64,000 bases of DNA, taken from Saccharothrix sp. ST-888. GTDB taxonomy: Bacteria > Actinomycetota > Actinomycetes > Streptomycetales > Streptomycetaceae. Under the pieces are notes generated by a model. That model did no database searches and had not been told where the DNA came from. It saw nothing but the letters and a program-made list of their open reading frames with translations. Position 1 is the first letter of the stretch. Each line of letters opens with the position of its first letter. Made by a program: the position numbers and the translations under genes. The stretch spans positions 12,881-76,880 of the forward strand of contig NZ_JYJF01000017.1 in NCBI RefSeq assembly GCF_000955975.1, read 5' to 3'. Of the stretch, positions 61,139 through 64,000 are shown piece after piece.

Positions 61139-62509
61139 ATGAGCACACCCAGTGCAGACACAGGAGCAGAGGCTCCAGCAGGCGGCCCCGGTGACCCCGG
61201 GCATGTCGCCACTGCGGGGCTGTCCCTCTCGCCGTTCCGCGGCCTGCGATACGTCCCCGACCGGGTCGGTACGCTGGCGGCGGTCACCTCGCCCCCTTAC
61301 GACGTGGTGGACCCCAACCGGCGGCTGGACCTGGAGACCGCCGATCCGTACAACATCGTCCGGCTCATCCTCCCCAGGCCCGAACCCGAGGACAGCGGCG
61401 ACCGCCCCGACCGCGACACCCGATACCGGCACGCCGCCCGCCTGCTGACCGACTGGCAGCGCCAGGGCGTCCTGGCCGCCGACCCCGAACCCGCGCTCTA
61501 CGTCTACGAGCAGCGCACCGGCGAGGGCGGACCCGGTGGCGGAAACCTGCAACGCGGCCTGATCGGCGCCCTCGCGGTCAGCGGCCGGGAGGCGGGCGTG
61601 GTGCTGCCGCACGAGGACGTGATGCCCCGACCGGTCGCCGACCGGGTCGGCCTGATGCGGACCACCAGGGCTAACCTGGAGCCGCTGCTGCTCACCTACC
61701 GGGGCAACGGCGGCGCGGCCGGCGTGATCGAACGGGCCGTCCTCGGCGAGCCGCTGCTCACCACGACCACCAGCGACGGCACCCACCACCGGCTCTGGGC
61801 CGTCACCGACCATGCCGAGCTCGCCGAGGTCGGCCGCGACCTGGCCACCTGCCGAGCCCTCATCGCGGACGGCCACCACCGCTGGGAGATGTACCTGCGC
61901 CTCCAGCGCGAGCACCGGCACCTCCCGCGCAGCCCGTGGGACCGTGGCATGGTGCTGCTGGTCGACACCGCGCGCTACCCGCTACAGGTCCGGGCCATCC
62001 ACCGGGTGCTGTACCGGCTGCCGGTCGCCGAGGCACTCGCCCGGCTCGGCGAACACTGGCAGGTCAAGGAGGTCCCCGGCCCGCTGGAGACGGCCCTGCA
62101 GGCCCTCGGCGACGCCAAGCAGCACGGCGGGAACGCCTTCCTGCTGACCGGCGGCGACGGCATCTTCCGGCTGGTCAGCGAGCCGGACGAGGCCCTGCTC
62201 GCGGCCACCGTGCCGACCGGCAGGCCCGAGGAGTGGCGTCACCTCGACGCCACCGTCCTGCACGCCACCCTGCTCGACCACACCTGGCGCGTCCCCGACG
62301 GCCCCGATGACATCGGCTATCTGCACGCCGCCGACGCCGCCGAGCGCGAGGCCGCCCGCAGCGGCGGCACGGCCGTCCTGCTGCACCCGGTCAAGGAGAG
62401 CGTGGTCCGGCGCCTCGCCGAACAGGGCGTGACGATGCCCCGCAAGTCCACCTCCTTCGGTCCCAAGCCGGCCACCGGCCTGGTCCTCCGCAGCCTCACA
62501 CTCGGCTGA
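61139..62509 (+). CDS. DUF1015 domain protein
   Basis: The 456-residue protein is a member of DUF1015: LSLSPFRGLRYVPDRVGTLAAVTSPPYDVVDP at the start, YVYEQRTGEGG..., IADGHHRWEMYLRLQREH near residue 245, and the C-terminal LHPVKESVVRRLAEQGVTMPRKSTSFGPKPATGLVLRSL. The GHHR and PRKSTSF motifs are strongly conserved, but the reaction is unknown. The start ATG 61139 may be leaderless: TACGAT lies eight bases before it and no ribosome site is seen; ATG 61130 is an alternative. Its end is followed by a strong hairpin. Confidence 0.93.
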   Translation: MSTPSADTGAEAPAGGPGDPGHVATAGLSLSPFRGLRYVPDRVGTLAAVTSPPYDVVDPNRRLDLETADPYNIVRLILPRPEPEDSGDRPDRDTRYRHAARLLTDWQRQGVLAADPEPALYVYEQRTGEGGPGGGNLQRGLIGALAVSGREAGVVLPHEDVMPRPVADRVGLMRTTRANLEPLLLTYRGNGGAAGVIERAVLGEPLLTTTTSDGTHHRLWAVTDHAELAEVGRDLATCRALIADGHHRWEMYLRLQREHRHLPRSPWDRGMVLLVDTARYPLQVRAIHRVLYRLPVAEALARLGEHWQVKEVPGPLETALQALGDAKQHGGNAFLLTGGDGIFRLVSEPDEALLAATVPTGRPEEWRHLDATVLHATLLDHTWRVPDGPDDIGYLHAADAAEREAARSGGTAVLLHPVKESVVRRLAEQGVTMPRKSTSFGPKPATGLVLRSLTLG

Positions 62510-62531
62510 CCCGGCCGACCTGGAGGCAGAT

Positions 62532-62588
62532 ACGCCGGAGGCCCGGCCGGTACGCACATGGCATGCGTACCGACCGGGCCTCCGGCGT
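62532..62588. terminator. Strong bidirectional terminator between DUF1015 and the TPR gene
   Basis: A 25-bp stem (ACGCCGGAGGCCCGG...GGTACGCA and its complement, one mismatch) with a seven-base CATGGCA-type loop. It lies 23 bases after the DUF1015 stop and 16 before the last codon of the convergent gene. No T-run is seen. Confidence 0.9.
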
Positions 62589-62603
62589 GTTGCGTGACGC
62601 GGA

Positions 62604-64000
62604 CTACTTCTTGGCCTCGCCCTCGCGGTCCTCTTCGATCTCGAGGTCGTCCTCGTCGTAGTACTCCTCGACGTCTTCCTCGTCCTCGAAGATCACGCGG
62701 TCGTCGCCGGTGTCGTCGATCGCGACGTTGCGGCGCTCCTGGGCGGCCACGCCGACCGAGCCGCGCTCGTCCTCGTCCAGCTCCGGGTCGAGGGCGTCGA
62801 CGAACTCCAGGCCGTCGATCTCGGCCAGCCGCTCGGAGGCGTTGGTCGCACCGTCGGTGTCGGCCTCGGCGGCCTTCGCGAACCAGTCACGGCCCTCCTC
62901 CGCCCGGCCGGCCGCGATCAGGGCCTCGGCGTACGCGTAGCGCAGTCGCGCGGTCCACGGGTGGATCGCGCTGGACGCCAGCTCCGGGCTCTGCAGCGTC
63001 ACCACGGCGGCGTCGAACTGCTCCATGTCGCTACGGGCACCCGCCGCGACCAGCCGCATCTCGACCTGACCGGCCTTGTCCAGCTGCTTCACCTCGGGCT
63101 CACCGGCCATCGCCAGCGCCCGCTCCGGACGGCCCAGACCGCGCTCGCAGTCGGCCATCACCGGCCACAGGTCCGCCCGCCCGGTCATCCGCCGCGCCGC
63201 CCGGAACTCGGTCAGCGCCTCGGAGTACCGCTGCGTCATGTACGACGCGAAGCCCGCCGCCTCACGGACGGAGGCGACACGCGAGGCCAGCCGCAGCGCG
63301 ACGCGCGAGAACTTGTACGCCTCCTCCGGCTCGCTGTCGAGCAGCCGGGCGACCATCACCAGGTTGCGCGCGACATCGTCGGCGAGGGTCTTCGGCAGGC
63401 TCTTCAGGTCCTGACGCACATCCGCGTCGATCTCGAAGCCCGTGACGTCCTCCGGGATCGGCAGACGCTGGACCGGCTCGAAGTTGCCACGGCGGTCGTC
63501 GTAGTCCCGGCGGTCGTCGCGACGGTCGTCCCGACGGAAGCCGCCACCCTGCGGGCGGTCGTCCCGACGGAAGCCACCGCTGCAGCCCTCACGGCTCTCG
63601 TACGGCCGGCCACCGCGGTCGTCGCGGCGGAAGCCGCCACGGTCGTCACGGTCACGGTTGAAACCACCCGACGGGCGGTCATCGCGGCGGAAGCCACCGC
63701 CCTGGGGGCGGTCGTCACGACGCGGACGGTCATCGCGGTCGCGGAAGCCACCGGAGGGACGGTCGTCCCGACGGAAACCGCCACCCTGCGGACGATCATC
63801 GCGGCGGAAGCCACCACGGTCGTCACGGTCACGGTTGAAACCACCCGACGGACGGTCGTCCCGGCGGAAGCCGCCGCCCTGGGGGCGGTCGTCACGACGC
63901 GGACGGTCATCGCGGTTGAAGCCGCCCTGCGGACGGTCGTCACGGCGGAAGCCGCCACGGTCATCGCGGTCACGGTTGAAACCACCGGACGGGCGGTCAT
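62604..64000 (-). CDS. TPR protein with long RDD/GGF-rich disordered N-terminal region (5' end outside window)
   Basis: The readable 465 codons comprise a repeat-rich N-terminal part and an ordered C-terminal part of about 280 residues. The latter has QRLPIPEDVTGFEID, SLPKTLADDVARNLVMVARLLD, TPR-like helices (YSEALTEFRAARRMTGRADLWPVMADCERGLGRPERAL) and an acidic tail EDEEDVEEYYDEDDLEIEED. Upstream the frame continues to the window edge as units of GGFRRDDRPQGG, GGFNRDRDDRGG and PRRDDRP, in at least six variants. One unit holds a lone Cys (REGCSGGF). The tail resembles RGG-type RNA-binding or condensate-forming sequence. The true start is beyond 64000. The TPR part is conserved in streptomycetes without a known role. 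Confidence 0.88.
   Translation of the reverse strand, partial: DRPSGGFNRDRDDRGGFRRDDRPQGGFNRDDRPRRDDRPQGGGFRRDDRPSGGFNRDRDDRGGFRRDDRPQGGGFRRDDRPSGGFRDRDDRPRRDDRPQGGGFRRDDRPSGGFNRDRDDRGGFRRDDRGGRPYESREGCSGGFRRDDRPQGGGFRRDDRRDDRRDYDDRRGNFEPVQRLPIPEDVTGFEIDADVRQDLKSLPKTLADDVARNLVMVARLLDSEPEEAYKFSRVALRLASRVASVREAAGFASYMTQRYSEALTEFRAARRMTGRADLWPVMADCERGLGRPERALAMAGEPEVKQLDKAGQVEMRLVAAGARSDMEQFDAAVVTLQSPELASSAIHPWTARLRYAYAEALIAAGRAEEGRDWFAKAAEADTDGATNASERLAEIDGLEFVDALDPELDEDERGSVGVAAQERRNVAIDDTGDDRVIFEDEEDVEEYYDEDDLEIEEDREGEAKK

Noticed and set aside
63404..64000. A 198-codon Thr/Val/Ala-rich frame at the window end
   Set aside because: It is another frame of the RDD/GGF repeats; the frame continuous with the TPR part is the real one.

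Overview
The window comes from a very high-GC actinobacterium, almost certainly a Streptomycetaceae (Streptomyces or Kitasatospora). Pointers are the codon use, frequent GTG and TTG starts, the Rpf-LysM protein, a dispersed Streptomyces-type hairpin, and a core gene order of cmk-der, tyrA, rluB-scpB-scpA-ParA, ald, pyrG, recN, nadK and tlyA.

Region 1 (1 to about 15,660) looks like the right part of an integrated mobile element. It holds the end of an IS5-type transposase, a substrate-binding protein without a signal peptide, an IS1380-type remnant, and a four-gene plus-strand operon (1535-11416) of large proteins with no recognised function. The first protein carries a DUF6603 domain. The second and third (752 and 1155 aa) match no family I can name. 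The fourth is fibre-like. Behind the operon lies a second copy of the tail of gene 3, split by a complete IS630 element with 23-bp inverted ends and a TA duplication. A truncated integrase-core transposase and a tyrosine integrase (TTG start) follow. The integrase reads toward the 3' end of a tRNA-Pro(GGG) gene, the usual layout of an element integrated at a tRNA. The left end of the element is outside the window.

Region 2 (15,660-24,700) is mixed accessory and conserved: MFS transporter, DUF1684 protein, TesB thioesterase, AlkB-like oxygenase, MBL-fold protein, a secreted Rpf-LysM cell-wall enzyme with a Crp-like site upstream, and two Streptomyces-type conserved proteins. It contains a decaying 13-nt tandem array and a 36-bp palindrome.

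Region 3 (24,700-47,000) is mostly core. der, cmk and tyrA are followed by a methyltransferase, a tandem DUF4139 pair, a DUF952 protein, a TrmB/LuxR-like regulator, the rluB/scpB/scpA/ParA-family segregation cluster, alanine dehydrogenase, a large ATPase-TPR protein, a NUDIX hydrolase and CTP synthase.

Region 4 (47,000-64,000) holds a GH15 enzyme, a GT4 glycosyltransferase, recN, a YczE-type membrane protein divergent from a MocR-type regulator with paired direct repeats between them, nadK, tlyA, a small ORF, a protein with a histone-H1-like tail, SCP2, a HAD phosphatase, a TPR protein, DUF1015, and a TPR protein with a long RDD/GGF-rich disordered N-terminus that runs off the window. Most convergent gene pairs are separated by strong hairpins. 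The best candidate for an undescribed system is the DUF6603 operon carried by the tRNA-Pro element.
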